A stretch of DNA of 64,000 bases from a bacterium (GCA_030602615.1 JAUVZM010000001.1:1-64000), one strand, 5' to 3'. Positions 9,674-23,579 are shown, counted from the first letter of the stretch. Notes: a model not told the origin generated them from the sequence alone. Numbers and translations: made by a program.

Positions 9674-9750
9674 GGGCAATTAGCTCAGTTGGCTAGAGCG
9701 CGCCCCTGATAAGGGCGAGGTCCCTGGTTCGAATCCAGGATTGCCCACCA
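9674..9750 (+). tRNA. tRNA-Ile (GAT)
   Basis: The 77-nt cloverleaf has acceptor gggcaat / attgccc, anticodon loop ctgataa with GAT at 9708-9710, a TTCGAAT T-loop and an encoded CCA. Spacer position between 16S and 23S is typical for tRNA-Ile. Confidence 0.97.
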
Positions 9751-9846
9751 TTTAACACCAGACAACGGCAGAGGACGACGGAAAAGGGCAGACAACGACA
9801 GATAACGGCGGAACCTGTCCACTGGCCACTATCCACTGTCCGTTTT
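9751..9846. repeat. tRNA spacer with imperfect repeats and a CCACT-type element
   Basis: Two imperfect copies of a gacaacg-cagannacgnCGG motif lie at about 9762-9812. At 9817-9843 a run of ccact units (ccactggccactatccactg) follows; it resembles elements at 13381-13417 (inverted) and 13578-13612 in the other rRNA spacer. Confidence 0.55.
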
Positions 9847-9922
9847 GGGGACGTAGCTCAGTTGGGAGAGCGCCTCCCTTGCACGGAGGAGGTCACCGGT
9901 TCGAGCCCGGTCGTCTCCACCA
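9847..9922 (+). tRNA. tRNA-Ala (TGC)
   Basis: The 76-nt cloverleaf has acceptor ggggacg / cgtctcc with one G-U pair, anticodon TGC at 9880-9882, TTCGAGC in the T-loop and an encoded CCA. It is the second spacer tRNA of the rRNA operon. Confidence 0.97.
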
Positions 9923-10078
9923 GCCTTCGCTCAACTGCGTTGAGCTACGGCCGGCTTCGCCATAGATGTCGGCAAGCAAGCCGCGGCAGGCAGGCTGCTA
10001 TCGGTAATTAGTCATCAGCTATTCGGGGTATATTCTCTAATAGCTGATCAGTAGTTGCCGCAACCAGTGCACCTTGAC

Positions 10079-10115
10079 AACTGCATAGGACAAGTAAAGC
10101 CGTTTACAATGAGCC
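10079..10115 (+). other. 5' arm of the 23S processing stalk
   Basis: aactgcatagga (10079-10090) and acaatgagcc (10106-10115) are complementary to tcctatgcagtt (13348-13359) and ggctcattgt (13324-13333) downstream of 23S. An extra aaagccg / cggcttt pairing lies between them. This is the RNase III-type stalk for 23S maturation. Confidence 0.75.
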
Positions 10116-10129
10116 GAGGGATATTGTGT

Positions 10130-13308
<3,179 letters not shown>

Positions 13309-13323
13309 CTATTGCACTTATTA

Positions 13324-13359
13324 GGCTCATTGTCGGCTTTGCTTCGTTCCTATGCAGTT
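13324..13359 (+). other. 3' arm of the 23S processing stalk
   Basis: Pairs with 10079-10115. It begins about 15 nt after the 23S 3' end. Confidence 0.75.
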
Positions 13360-13380
13360 ATGAAGGTGTACTGTGACAGC

Positions 13381-13612
13381 AGTGGACAGTGGTTAGTGGC
13401 GAGTGGATAGTGAACGGCACGCATTCTGTGCTGAAGAACCTGCTCGCCGGATATTGGGGGCCGGGCACTCCTCAGGCATTGTGAGAGGGGAGCCCCGTAG
13501 ATTATAGATATTGTGGGAGAGGCACTCCCCAGGCATTGTGGGAGGGGCACCCTTGCCCCGATCAGCCGTAGCCGTAACTGACCACTAACCACTAGCCACT
13601 AACAACTGGCCG
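13381..13612. repeat. 23S-5S spacer filled with two kinds of short repeats
   Basis: The spacer between 23S and 5S is about 315 bp, much longer than usual. It holds agtgg/ccact-type elements at 13381-13417 and, in opposite orientation, 13578-13612. Between them are two copies of a ggcactcc-caggcattgtg-gagggg motif (13464-13496 and 13521-13552). No gene is visible in it. Confidence 0.6.
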
Positions 13613-13623
13613 TACCCCTTTTT

Positions 13624-13739
13624 CCCGGTGACGATAGCGGAGGGGCCACACCCGTTCCCATTCCGAACACGGCAGTTAAGCCCTCCTGCGCCGATGGTAC
13701 TATGGGGGCGACCCCATGGGAGAGTAGGTCGTCGCCGGG
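13624..13739 (+). rRNA. rrf: 5S ribosomal RNA
   Basis: The ends cccggtgac and gtcgccggg pair as helix I. The internal ccgttcccattccgaacacggcag and the gagagtagg near the 3' end are standard 5S landmarks. Length about 116 nt. Confidence 0.95.
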
Positions 13740-13762
13740 GTTTTGCTTTGCCTTTTTCCCAG

Positions 13763-13790
13763 CCCTTGGTGTAATACCAAGGGTTTCATT
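13763..13790 (+). terminator. rRNA operon terminator
   Basis: The 8-bp stem cccttggt / accaaggg with loop gtaat is followed by tttcattt, about 25 nt after 5S. Confidence 0.75.
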
Positions 13791-13821
13791 TGCTATTAGA
13801 TCAGCAAGTGGAGGCTAAGGC

Positions 13822-14136
13822 ATGGACGTTGAACCTATACTACAACAACTGAAGCAGCGGCTGCAGGAGTTATACGGCGAGCGGCTCAAGGGCCTGTATC
13901 TGTTCGGCTCGCACGCCCGCGGCGAGGCCAGCACCGACTCCGATATTGACGTGGCCGTCATCCTCGACGACTTCGAGTCCGTGGGTGCCGAGATTGACCG
14001 GACGAGCGAGATCGTCGCCGATCTGAGCCTGCAGCACGAGTGCGTTGTGGCCCTGGTGCACTTGCGGGAGGCTGACTGGCAACAGCGCCGCAGCTCGCTG
14101 CTCATAAACCTGCAGCGCGAAGGAGTGGCGGTGTGA
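13822..14136 (+). CDS. MNT-type minimal nucleotidyltransferase (HEPN/MNT antitoxin family)
   Basis: This 104-residue protein has the pol-beta-fold signature GSHARGEASTDSDIDV: G29-S30 and the metal-binding pair D41/D43, with a third carboxylate expected in the beta-strand near ECVVALV (about 73-79). In HEPN/MNT pairs this protein transfers AMP to the HEPN RNase toxin and silences it. Here the partner, starting in a GTGA overlap, is only a stub (next entry), so the antitoxin seems orphaned. The gene has its own start (GGAGG about 9 nt upstream at 13809) and lies just after the rRNA operon terminator. Confidence 0.85.
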   Translation: MDVEPILQQLKQRLQELYGERLKGLYLFGSHARGEASTDSDIDVAVILDDFESVGAEIDRTSEIVADLSLQHECVVALVHLREADWQQRRSSLLINLQREGVAV

Positions 14137-14192
14137 CCAATGACGAGATCGCCGGGTTGCTGGACAAGGCGCGAGACAGCATTGGCTCTTTC
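14133..14192 (+). pseudogene. Remnant of a HEPN-domain toxin gene
   Basis: A GTG overlapping the MNT stop (GTGA) opens a frame that begins TNDEIAGLLDKARDSIG, the usual first helix of HEPN proteins in MNT pairs. It then runs into sequence with no HEPN character and no RxxxxH motif. The frame ends after 62 codons inside the promoter region of the next gene. The most likely reading is a 3' deletion that removed the toxin core. Alternatively the stub may be translated only for coupling. Confidence 0.55.
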
Positions 14193-14229
14193 TCGCGCCA
14201 CTTTGCTCCCCTCGGATACCCCCTTTCAT

Positions 14230-14259
14230 TTGACTTTTTGCCCACAAATAGACTATACT
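14230..14259 (+). promoter_or_regulatory. Promoter upstream of the Cys-protein/presenilin-like pair
   Basis: TTGACT (14230-14235), an 18-nt spacer and TATACT (14254-14259) lie about 80 nt before the ATG at 14342. It begins right where HEPN similarity is lost. Confidence 0.6.
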
Positions 14260-14341
14260 TTTGGGGCTTGTACCGGACAAACTGCCGTCCAATGGGAGGC
14301 TCTCACACCCTCAGTTTATGAGCTGAGGAGTTAGCACCTAT

Positions 14342-14680
14342 ATGGCTACTTTGGTAGACAGGATCCGCGATCTGCTGCTGGGCCAGCCTGACGAGAATAA
14401 CAACAGCAACGCGCCAGCGCTGCGGATTACTGTACAATGTGATTGCGGCCAGAAGATAGCGACGCGCATCGAAAAAGCCTACGAACTCCAGGAACAATAC
14501 CTGCCCGCTGCAGATACAGATACACCACCCACCGTCGCCGGCTATGTGCTGAAGAAGGACCTGGTAGGGAGTTGCTGCCACGGTCCGGTGCGGGTGACCG
14601 TGCATTTCGACGCCGACAAGCGGCCCACCGACCATACTGTGGAAGGCGGCCAGTGGCTGTCGGCAACAGAATGTGCATAG
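14342..14680 (+). CDS. Small cysteine-containing protein of unknown function
   Basis: The 112-residue product is not recognised. A possible N-terminal amphipathic helix (MATLVDRIRDLLLG) is followed by a beta-rich segment with cysteines in CDCGQK (about 34-36) and SCCHGP (about 77-79). This spacing could form a metal site (Cys-x-Cys ... Cys-Cys-His) but that is inference. There is no signal peptide or membrane segment, so it should be cytoplasmic. It lies 40 bp upstream of the presenilin-like protease, on the same strand and behind the same promoter, which suggests they act together. It could be a substrate, adaptor or unrelated passenger. Confidence 0.65.
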   Translation: MATLVDRIRDLLLGQPDENNNSNAPALRITVQCDCGQKIATRIEKAYELQEQYLPAADTDTPPTVAGYVLKKDLVGSCCHGPVRVTVHFDADKRPTDHTVEGGQWLSATECA

Positions 14681-14720
14681 ACGCCGCCGCATCCGCGTCC
14701 GGTGAGCGGAGGCAACCGCA

Positions 14721-15614
14721 ATGAGTGAGGTCAGCGGGGCAGACGCCGCCCGTAGCTGGGTGTTTTTGCGCTCGCCAGTGGGGAAATTGGTCCTGCTGGC
14801 GATTTGCATATATGTCCTGTTTGTGGCCACCCCGCTGGTACCCATTCCCCCCGGATACGGGCCGATTGCCGTCTGGGCCGGATCACTTCTGGCCACATTG
14901 CTGCTGGCGGCGTTGTCGGTGATGCTGATTGTCAATGGCGCCCGCCTGCATCTATCAGTAGCCCGTGAAGTAGGTTTGGTGGCTGTCTCAGTGGGCCTGT
15001 GGCTGGGCCTGACCAGACTGGCCGGCCAAAGCCACCTTAATCGCCTGCTCATCGCGCCCGTTGCTACCGTAGTCTTCCTGCTGGCGTGCTTGTGGCTGGG
15101 ACGGGTGATATCACGGCTGTTCCGGACAAGCAGCATTCTGCTGCCAGCCTGCGCAGCCGTGGCGCTGGCCGACATCTTCACCGTCTACGCCGGACCTACC
15201 GGTATGATGCTGCAGAAGTACCCCGAATTCGTCCAGAGCGTCTCGGTGGCCATCCCTGAGATCGGTTCGGCGGTCGGGGCTGAGGGACTGGCCGGACTGG
15301 CAGTGTCCAACTTCATCGGCCTGGGCGACTTCATATTCCTGGCCGCGCTGCTCGGCGCAGCCGCCCGGTTCCGATTCGACCTGGTGCGCACTGCTTGGTT
15401 AGTGTTGACAGCGGCAGCGGTGGGCATGGCTATCCAGTGGCTGGTCCCCACGTTGATGGGCGTTCCGCTGCTGCCATTTATCGCCGGGGGGTTTGCGGTA
15501 GCCAACTGGGGCCAGTTCCGCCTGACTCGCCCGGAGAAGAAGGCCATGGGGCTGGCGGCCCTGATTATTGGCCTGCTTGTGGTGGTGGCCTGGATATTGG
15601 CCCAGGTGTTATGA
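14721..15614 (+). CDS. Presenilin/SPP-like intramembrane aspartyl protease (GxGD family)
   Basis: This 297-residue protein has about 8-9 hydrophobic segments. It carries GLGDFIF at residues 200-206, nearly identical to the presenilin GLGDFIF block that holds the second catalytic Asp (D203). The first catalytic Asp is likely D151 in ALADIFTVYAGPTG, which aligns with presenilin YDLVAVLCPKGP, with the Tyr replaced by Ala. A PxxP segment (PLLP, 249-252) sits where the PAL motif is expected but is not a clean PAL. Length fits archaeal presenilin homologues (about 300). The predicted role is cleavage of membrane-spanning helices. Prepilin peptidases also have GxGD, but their flanking residues and N-terminal cysteines differ. 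Bacterial members are little studied. Confidence 0.75.
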   Translation: MSEVSGADAARSWVFLRSPVGKLVLLAICIYVLFVATPLVPIPPGYGPIAVWAGSLLATLLLAALSVMLIVNGARLHLSVAREVGLVAVSVGLWLGLTRLAGQSHLNRLLIAPVATVVFLLACLWLGRVISRLFRTSSILLPACAAVALADIFTVYAGPTGMMLQKYPEFVQSVSVAIPEIGSAVGAEGLAGLAVSNFIGLGDFIFLAALLGAAARFRFDLVRTAWLVLTAAAVGMAIQWLVPTLMGVPLLPFIAGGFAVANWGQFRLTRPEKKAMGLAALIIGLLVVVAWILAQVL

Positions 15615-15622
15615 GTAGATGC

Positions 15623-16114
15623 TCACAGCTCGACGCGGCGCACCCGTGCGCCAGCGGCAGCAGCTTCGGCGGCCCGCCGTCCATCGGGGAGTACCAGGTC
15701 GGGGGCAATCTCGGCCAGGGGCACCAGCACAAACTGGCGGGCTAACATTTGCGGATGAGGGATCTGCAGGTCAGGTTTGTCTACCGTCTCGTCCCCGTAC
15801 AGCAGGATATCTATATCAATGATCCGCTCGCCCCAGCGTCGCGTGCGCACGCGGCCCATATCCTGCTCGATTCCCTGAACAAGCTTCAGCAATCGCCGCC
15901 CTGAACAGCTCACCTCTGCCTGCACCACCTGGTTAAAAAAATCCGACTGATCCTGGGGACCAACCGGAGCTGTTTCATATATTGATGATGTTCTAACAAT
16001 CTCAAGGGTCGGGATTTGTGCAAGACGTTGAACGACTTCATCCAGATTGGCCCGGCGGTCGCCGATATTGCTGCCCAGCCCCAGGTAGCAGGTAACCGCC
16101 TCTTTGGCGTTCAC
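15623..16114 (-). CDS. folK: HPPK, 2-amino-4-hydroxy-6-hydroxymethyldihydropteridine pyrophosphokinase
   Basis: The enzyme transfers pyrophosphate from ATP to the pterin alcohol in folate synthesis. At 163 residues it has the family landmarks: LGLGSNIGDRRANL near the start, SSIYETAPVG, FFNQVV, and the metal/ATP-binding RWGERIIDIDIL followed by IPHPQMLARQFVLVPL. It is the last gene of the run tilS-ftsH-folK, 14 bp after ftsH. folP and folB are not in the window. Its stop is 8 bp from the convergent presenilin-like gene. Confidence 0.95.
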   Translation of the reverse strand: MNAKEAVTCYLGLGSNIGDRRANLDEVVQRLAQIPTLEIVRTSSIYETAPVGPQDQSDFFNQVVQAEVSCSGRRLLKLVQGIEQDMGRVRTRRWGERIIDIDILLYGDETVDKPDLQIPHPQMLARQFVLVPLAEIAPDLVLPDGRRAAEAAAAGARVRRVEL

Positions 16115-16128
16115 AACACCACCAGGCC

Positions 16129-18087
<1,959 letters not shown>

Positions 18088-18091
18088 CTGG

Positions 18092-19567
18092 CTACTCCTT
18101 AACGTCTGTCGCGCTGGGCACCTTATCTGCCAGAGGCGCCGCCGACAGCTTCAAGAATTTCGTTGTATCTTCCGTTACCCGAAACTGCTCCCCCATCCGC
18201 AGCCCAACGGCCCAAATAATTCTGTCCTGGCTGTCAACCACCAGCGGAATGCAATCACGCCGCTGCTGCGGGATCTTCTCATCCACGAACAGGTCCTGCA
18301 ATTTCTTGTGACCGCCCATCCCCAGCGGCTGCATACAGTCGCCCGGCTGCCAGTTGCGCACGCAAAGTATTGAACCGGCGGCAGCCCCATTCACGATAAT
18401 ATGAGTGCCTGCCGCGTCCCCCAGTTCGCTGGGTCGTTCAGCAACAGGCCGCGCCACCAGCCTGCCGACTTCCGGTATCTCTACAGTGCCTGGTACTGAC
18501 AGCTCGTAACACCAGGACTCCTTGCCTTCAGGCTGGCGTTGCGCCCTTTCGCCATATATTAACTCAAGTTCAGTATACCCAACTCTGGCCAGAACTTTCC
18601 CCGGCAGGTGTAACTGCGCGCCGGTCGGTCCCTCATCTATCAGCTCACGCAGGGCGTCGTAATGGACCTCGCCCACATCAGTCGCCGCCCCGGACAGTTC
18701 CACTATCGCCCGCCGCAGCAACCGATGCTGCAGCCCCGCCGGCAGTTCGCTTAGTCTCTGGCGGTCAAAGCCCACCTTGTCTGCCCCGACGGATGCTACC
18801 TCCTCAAATTCCGTCTCCACCAGCGGCTTAGTCCAGGCCAGTTCCTCTTCGGCAGCCCGAATCACGCGCAACAGCGCCTCGTGCGGGTCCTCGCTGTATT
18901 CCTCGCCCAGTAGCGGCAGCAACTGAAGCCTGATCTTGTTGCGCAAGAAATCCGATGGATCCAAATTGCTCTCGTCACAGCGCGGGTCCAGGCTCTGTTG
19001 CTCGCAGTATTCGGCGATGGCCTCCCGACGGTTGGCAATCAATGGCCGTATGAATATGCCGCGCACCGGCGGGATGCTGCGCAGCCCGTGCAAGCCCGAT
19101 CCCCGCAGCAGGTTGATAAGCAAAGTCTCAACCCGGTCAGTGGCCGTATGGCCCAGCGCCACTCGATCGAAGCCGTGTTGGTCCGCCAGGGTCGAGAAGT
19201 ACTCATAGCGCGCGCAGCGTCCTGCCTCCTCCAGGGAAAGTCCCTTCCGACGCGCCTGTTCACCAACGTTCTCACCAGTCACATAACAGGGCAAGCCCCA
19301 ATCCGCACACAACCGCCGCACATACGCTTCGTCCTGGTCAGCTTGCTCGCCGCGCAGTTGGTGGTTGAGATGAGCCACCGCCAGCTCAATGCCCAACTCA
19401 TCGCTCAACGCGCACAGCAAATGCAGCAAGCCCACCGAGTCGGCGCCACCGGAGACTGCCACAAGCACCCTCTCGCCGGCCTGTAGCATCTGGTAGCGGC
19501 GGATCGTCTCCTGAACCTGTTGCCGCAGGCTGCCCCCGTCACCCGTCATTGCAACCAAGCTTCCCAT
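18092..19567 (-). CDS. tilS: tRNA(Ile)-lysidine synthetase
   Basis: The enzyme converts cytidine-34 of the CAT-anticodon tRNA-Ile to lysidine. It has the N-type ATP pyrophosphatase loop SGGADS at about 39-44, HLNHQLRGEQADQDEAYV, GHTATDRVETLLINLLRGSGLHGL, and a C-terminal TilS domain ending around QPGDCMQPLGMGGHKKLQDLF. Length (491) is usual for the full-length form. The GHHADDQ block is GHTATDR here, a little unusual. The start could be residue 1 or the ATG at residue 7; neither has a strong ribosome-binding site. It is followed at 4 bp by ftsH. Confidence 0.95.
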   Translation of the reverse strand: MGSLVAMTGDGGSLRQQVQETIRRYQMLQAGERVLVAVSGGADSVGLLHLLCALSDELGIELAVAHLNHQLRGEQADQDEAYVRRLCADWGLPCYVTGENVGEQARRKGLSLEEAGRCARYEYFSTLADQHGFDRVALGHTATDRVETLLINLLRGSGLHGLRSIPPVRGIFIRPLIANRREAIAEYCEQQSLDPRCDESNLDPSDFLRNKIRLQLLPLLGEEYSEDPHEALLRVIRAAEEELAWTKPLVETEFEEVASVGADKVGFDRQRLSELPAGLQHRLLRRAIVELSGAATDVGEVHYDALRELIDEGPTGAQLHLPGKVLARVGYTELELIYGERAQRQPEGKESWCYELSVPGTVEIPEVGRLVARPVAERPSELGDAAGTHIIVNGAAAGSILCVRNWQPGDCMQPLGMGGHKKLQDLFVDEKIPQQRRDCIPLVVDSQDRIIWAVGLRMGEQFRVTEDTTKFLKLSAAPLADKVPSATDVKE

Positions 19568-19665
19568 TAGCCATTATCCGTGAATATCGCTTCCGGCAGC
19601 ACAGGCCCGGGCAACAATCTGGCCAGCAGCAGGCCGAACAGTGGAGCTGGATTGGAAATGAGTAG

Positions 19666-20565
19666 CTATTCCGCCGGCTGCAACAGCCGCTGCATCGTCT
19701 CCTGATAGATTTCGCGAGTGCGTGCCACGACCTCAGCCGGAAGTTGCGGCGCAGGCGGCTCCTTATCCCAGTCCAGCGTCTCCAGGTAGTCGCGGACGTA
19801 CTGCTTATCGAACGACTCTTGAGGATGGCCGGGTTCCCACTTGTCCAGGTCCCAATATCGCGAGGCGTCGGGGGTGAAAATTTCGTCAACCAGAATCAAA
19901 TCGCCGTTGACCAGGCCAAATTCAAACTTGGCATCGGCCAGAATAAAGCCGCACTCCGCCGCATACTCGGCGCCGAACTCATAAAGCTTCAGCGATTCTC
20001 CCTCCAGATCCTCAGCCAGCCGCTGGCCAGTGATCTGGGGGATCTCGTCGCGGGTGATATTGACATCGTGCCCCGAGGTAGCCTTAGTGGCGGGCGTGAA
20101 AATCGGCTCAGGGAGCCTATCGGCCTCCACCAGGCCTGCGGGCAGCTCGTGGCCACAGCTCTGCCCGGTCTCCTGATAAGAGCTCCAGGCCGAGCCGGCC
20201 AGGTAGCCACGGACTACACACTCGATCGGCACAATCTTGGCCTTCCGCACCCACATCGAGCGCCCCTCGAGCAGTTCGTGATAGTCGGCCACTGCTTCGG
20301 GGAAGTCGCTTGCATCGGTGGAGATCAGATGATTGGGTACGATATGTTCGGTTTCCTCAAACCAGAATTTCGATATTCTGGTAAGGATTTTCCCCTTGCC
20401 GGGAATACCGTTGGGCATCACCACGTCAAAGCAAGATATGCGATCCGTGGCCACAATGAGAAGATTATTGCCGAATTCGTATATGTCTCGCACCTTTCCT
20501 GAGCGCCGACTGTCCGCTCCCGGTAGATGCGTAGTCAGAATTGTCTTTTCCACAGCTTCGGACAC
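19666..20565 (-). CDS. purC: SAICAR synthetase (purine biosynthesis)
   Basis: Phosphoribosylaminoimidazole-succinocarboxamide synthase joins CAIR and aspartate in purine synthesis. The 299-residue length is that of the longer yeast Ade1-like form rather than the 237-residue E. coli form. Landmarks are SGKVRDIYEF, DRISCFDVVMPNGIPGKG, VVRGYLAGSAW, DEIFTPDASRYWD and the C-terminal ETLDWDKEPPAP. It lies 28 bp downstream of thrC on the same strand. purB is also on this strand about 3.4 kb upstream, so two purine genes flank the threonine genes. Confidence 0.95.
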   Translation of the reverse strand: MSEAVEKTILTTHLPGADSRRSGKVRDIYEFGNNLLIVATDRISCFDVVMPNGIPGKGKILTRISKFWFEETEHIVPNHLISTDASDFPEAVADYHELLEGRSMWVRKAKIVPIECVVRGYLAGSAWSSYQETGQSCGHELPAGLVEADRLPEPIFTPATKATSGHDVNITRDEIPQITGQRLAEDLEGESLKLYEFGAEYAAECGFILADAKFEFGLVNGDLILVDEIFTPDASRYWDLDKWEPGHPQESFDKQYVRDYLETLDWDKEPPAPQLPAEVVARTREIYQETMQRLLQPAE

Positions 20566-20593
20566 AGTTAGAACCTCCGTCAGCTCTGTGATG

Positions 20594-21685
20594 TTATTTC
20601 GCCAGGCCCAGCATCTCGACGACTGCTTCGGTCCGGGCCAGGGCCTTCTCCGGCTCCTCGACCACTGCCACGGCCCGGTCCGGATCTTTCAGACCATGAC
20701 CAGTCAACGTACAGACCACCACTGCCGGCTCGTCGCCAAAGAAGCCCTCATCAGCCAGCTTGATCACTCCGGCCACACCGGCCACCGAAGCCGGCTCGAC
20801 GAATATTCCTTCGCTGCTGCCCAGTTTGCGGTAGGCCTGCAGTATTTCCTCGTCGGTAACAGTTCGCAACAGACCCTGAGATTCCTCCACCGCGGCGGCT
20901 GCTTCCCGCCAGCGGGCGGGGTTGCCGATGCGAATAGCGGTAGCAATCGTCTCGGGATTGGCAACCGGCGCGCCTCGTACCATCGGCGCAGCGCCCTCCG
21001 CCTGAAAGCCCAGCATGCGGGGCAAGCGGCTGGTCTTTCTCGCTTCCTGATATTGCTTATATCCCCACCAGTAGGCAGTAATATTGCCGGCATTGCCCAC
21101 GGGCAGGGCATGAAAATCAGGTGCCCCTCCCAACGCATCGCAAACTTCAAACGCTGCAGTCTTCTGACCCTCCAGGCGATACGGATTGAGCGAATTAACC
21201 AGCGCCACCGGATAGTTGTCGGTAATCTCACGGACAATATCCAGACAATCATCGAAATTCCCTGCAATCTGAATAACCCGCGCCCCATGGGCCAGGGCCT
21301 GGGACAGCTTGCCCAGCGCCACATAGCCGTCGGGGATGAGCACTACCGATTGCATCCCAGCTATTGCTGAATATGCCGCCGCCGATGCTGAGGTATTGCC
21401 CGTAGAAGCGCACATCGTCACCTGAGCGCCGTCTTCTTTGGCCTTGGAGACGGCCATGGTCATCCCGCGATCTTTGAACGAAGCAGTAGGATTGACCCCC
21501 TCATACTTGAAATACAGGTCAATACTGCCGGGTAACTGCGGCCCGATGACCCGCGAAGGAATCAGCGGGGTATCGCCTTCCAGCAAGGTAATCACCGGCG
21601 TCTGCTCAGTGACGGGAAGATACTGGCGGTACTCCTCGATCACTCCGCGCCAGTGCCCAGCAGGTCCGCCGCGAGTGTCAACCAC
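20594..21685 (-). CDS. thrC: Threonine synthase
   Basis: This PLP enzyme makes threonine from O-phosphohomoserine. It is fold-type II, with the Schiff-base lysine in [37 protein letters not shown] (phosphate loop) and [11 protein letters not shown]. Length is about 363 residues, the short bacterial/archaeal form without the long N-terminal domain. I start at the GTG whose first base is the last base of the hom stop codon (TAGTG), which places the conserved [13 protein letters not shown] near the N-terminus. An ATG 10 codons earlier lies inside hom. The tight overlap implies translational coupling with hom. Confidence 0.94.
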   Translation of the reverse strand: MVDTRGGPAGHWRGVIEEYRQYLPVTEQTPVITLLEGDTPLIPSRVIGPQLPGSIDLYFKYEGVNPTASFKDRGMTMAVSKAKEDGAQVTMCASTGNTSASAAAYSAIAGMQSVVLIPDGYVALGKLSQALAHGARVIQIAGNFDDCLDIVREITDNYPVALVNSLNPYRLEGQKTAAFEVCDALGGAPDFHALPVGNAGNITAYWWGYKQYQEARKTSRLPRMLGFQAEGAAPMVRGAPVANPETIATAIRIGNPARWREAAAAVEESQGLLRTVTDEEILQAYRKLGSSEGIFVEPASVAGVAGVIKLADEGFFGDEPAVVVCTLTGHGLKDPDRAVAVVEEPEKALARTEAVVEMLGLAK

Positions 21686-22977
21686 TATCCATCCACCACC
21701 CGAATCACACTGCATATCTGCTCGACGACGTCCAGCTTCTCGATGGCACTGAGCGCCGCCTGCAGGTGCCGCTCCGGCCCTTTGTGCATAACCCAGACGA
21801 TCTCGGCGACCTCATTACCCGATGATTTCTGGATAACTGACTCAATGCTGACGCTCTCACGCCCCAACAGCGTGGCAATCCGACCCAGAACACCTGGTTG
21901 ATCGGTCACGCGCATCCGCACATAAGCACTGCTCTCAATTTCACCCATCGGCCGCAGATTGGCCTCCCCCTCGCAACTGCATGGGGTTCGCCCCCTACTG
22001 CCATGGACGATGTTGCGCGCGCAGTCAATGACATCGCCCGCCACAGCCGTGCCGGTGGGCAGCGCACCTGCACCCCGCCCGTACAGCATTACCTCACCAC
22101 ACTCGGGGCCAGAGACAAATATCGCGTTGAACACCCCCCGCACCGCCGCCAGTGGGTGCTGGACAGGCAGCAGCGCTGGGTGAACACGCAGCTCCAGTTG
22201 GTCCCCGTCTCGCGTGCCGATTGCCAGCAGCTTGATTACATACCCCATCTGCCGGGCATAGTCAATATCCGTGGGTGTGATCTGGGATATGCCCTCCCGG
22301 TATATCTCTTCGACCGGCACGCGGGCGCCAAAAGCCAGCGCCGCCAGAATTGCCAGCTTGTTGACAGCATCAATACCCTCAATGTCAGCAGTGGGGTCAG
22401 CTTCTGCATAGCCTTCGCGCTGGGCGGCGGCCAGGACCTCCGCGAACTGCGTCCCTGCCTCGGTCATCTCGGTAAGAATATAGTTGGTCGTCCCATTGAC
22501 AATACCAATTACCTGGTCAAGCTGGGCCGATGCCAGACTCTCTTTGAGCGAGCGCAGCACCGGTATGACCCCGCCGACACTGCCCTCAAACTGGACATCT
22601 ACCCCATGCTGAGCAGCCAGCGGCAATATCTGTTCGCCGTGCTGGGCGATCATCTCCTTGTTGGGGGTGACTACACTCTTGCCCGCCTGAATTGCCGCGG
22701 TTACGTAGTCCAGCGCCGCCTCTGTGCCACCGATGGCCTCGACGATTATGTCAATGTCGGGATCGTTGATGACTTCATAAGCATCGGTGGTTCTGAGGTC
22801 CGGAGGCACCGAAAAGTCGCGAGGGCGCTCCCAGTCAATATCACAGACGGCGGCCACATCAATGCTCACTTCAGCCACCTGCTCTATGTGTTCGGCGTTT
22901 TTCTGCAATATCTGGTAAAGCCCGCCGCCGACCACTCCGGCTCCCAGTATCCCAATTTGTATGATTCCGTCGCGCAT
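21685..22977 (-). CDS. hom: Homoserine dehydrogenase
   Basis: This NAD(P)-dependent enzyme reduces aspartate semialdehyde to homoserine. It has the Rossmann start [32 protein letters not shown], the catalytic region [14 protein letters not shown] and [20 protein letters not shown], and a C-terminal ACT domain ([21 protein letters not shown]), normally a threonine feedback site. I use the ATG of MRDGIIQIG because GGTGAGG lies 7 nt upstream. An ATG 15 codons further upstream starts right after the accB stop but has no ribosome-binding site. No aspartokinase is fused or adjacent. Confidence 0.95.
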   Translation of the reverse strand: MRDGIIQIGILGAGVVGGGLYQILQKNAEHIEQVAEVSIDVAAVCDIDWERPRDFSVPPDLRTTDAYEVINDPDIDIIVEAIGGTEAALDYVTAAIQAGKSVVTPNKEMIAQHGEQILPLAAQHGVDVQFEGSVGGVIPVLRSLKESLASAQLDQVIGIVNGTTNYILTEMTEAGTQFAEVLAAAQREGYAEADPTADIEGIDAVNKLAILAALAFGARVPVEEIYREGISQITPTDIDYARQMGYVIKLLAIGTRDGDQLELRVHPALLPVQHPLAAVRGVFNAIFVSGPECGEVMLYGRGAGALPTGTAVAGDVIDCARNIVHGSRGRTPCSCEGEANLRPMGEIESSAYVRMRVTDQPGVLGRIATLLGRESVSIESVIQKSSGNEVAEIVWVMHKGPERHLQAALSAIEKLDVVEQICSVIRVVDG

Positions 22978-23026
22978 TTGATCCTCACCCGTCCCCAGCG
23001 CTTTGCCACCCAACTGTGTCATCTGG

Positions 23027-23455
23027 CTACGTTTCGATGATCATCAGCACTTCGTCCGCTGCAATTTGCTGACCATCTTCCGCCAAAATATTACCAATGA
23101 CACCCGTGGCGGGCGCGGGGACTTCGTTGAACAGCTTCATTGCCTCAATCACACCGATAGTGTCACCGTAGACCACCTCATCGCCAGTGGCCACAAAAGG
23201 CTCAACATCCGGAGAAGGGCCACGGTAGAAAACACCCGCCAGCGGGGAAAGGACTGGAATATGGTGCTCATCCAACTCTGGACCGTGCTGGGCCTGGTCC
23301 TCTGAGGCTTGGGGCCGCAGGGAGCTTGAAGCGAGAGTCTCAGAAGTTCTCACGATGACCTCTGACTCTCCTACATGCACCTCAATTTCGGCCAGTTCTT
23401 CCTGCTCAACAAGTTCAAGCAGCCAGCGCAGGTCCTCGTTGGATATGCCATTCAT
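23027..23455 (-). CDS. accB: Biotin carboxyl carrier protein of acetyl-CoA carboxylase
   Basis: The C-terminal biotinyl domain (last 75 residues) has the biotinylated lysine in IEAMKLFNEV. The N-terminal part begins NGISNEDLRWLLELVEQEEL, as in AccB, with a short linker between. About 142 residues with the start at MNGISNEDL (GGGAG 9 nt upstream); a longer reading adds 21 residues without homology. The usual partner accC is not adjacent. The biotin ligase gene birA, which modifies this protein, lies about 6 kb away. Confidence 0.92.
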   Translation of the reverse strand: MNGISNEDLRWLLELVEQEELAEIEVHVGESEVIVRTSETLASSSLRPQASEDQAQHGPELDEHHIPVLSPLAGVFYRGPSPDVEPFVATGDEVVYGDTIGVIEAMKLFNEVPAPATGVIGNILAEDGQQIAADEVLMIIET

Positions 23456-23579
23456 ACTTCGGGGCTCCCTGCCATCACACCCCAGCGGGAAGACAACCAG
23501 TGCGCCCCGGGCACCCACCTAGCCAGCAACCAGCGGGGCGCGAGGCGGTGTCGGGCAAAAACTAGACTATGAATACAAC

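Noticed and set aside
14721-15614. Prepilin peptidase (A24) reading of the GxGD protein
   Set aside because: It lacks the N-terminal Cys motif and the GxGDxKL context; the GLGDFIF block and the spacing to the first Asp fit presenilin/SPP better.
20333-23040. Plus-strand open frames of 345-380 codons opposite purC, thrC and hom
   Set aside because: They are shadows of well-conserved genes; the translations have no recognisable domain and no ribosome-binding sites.
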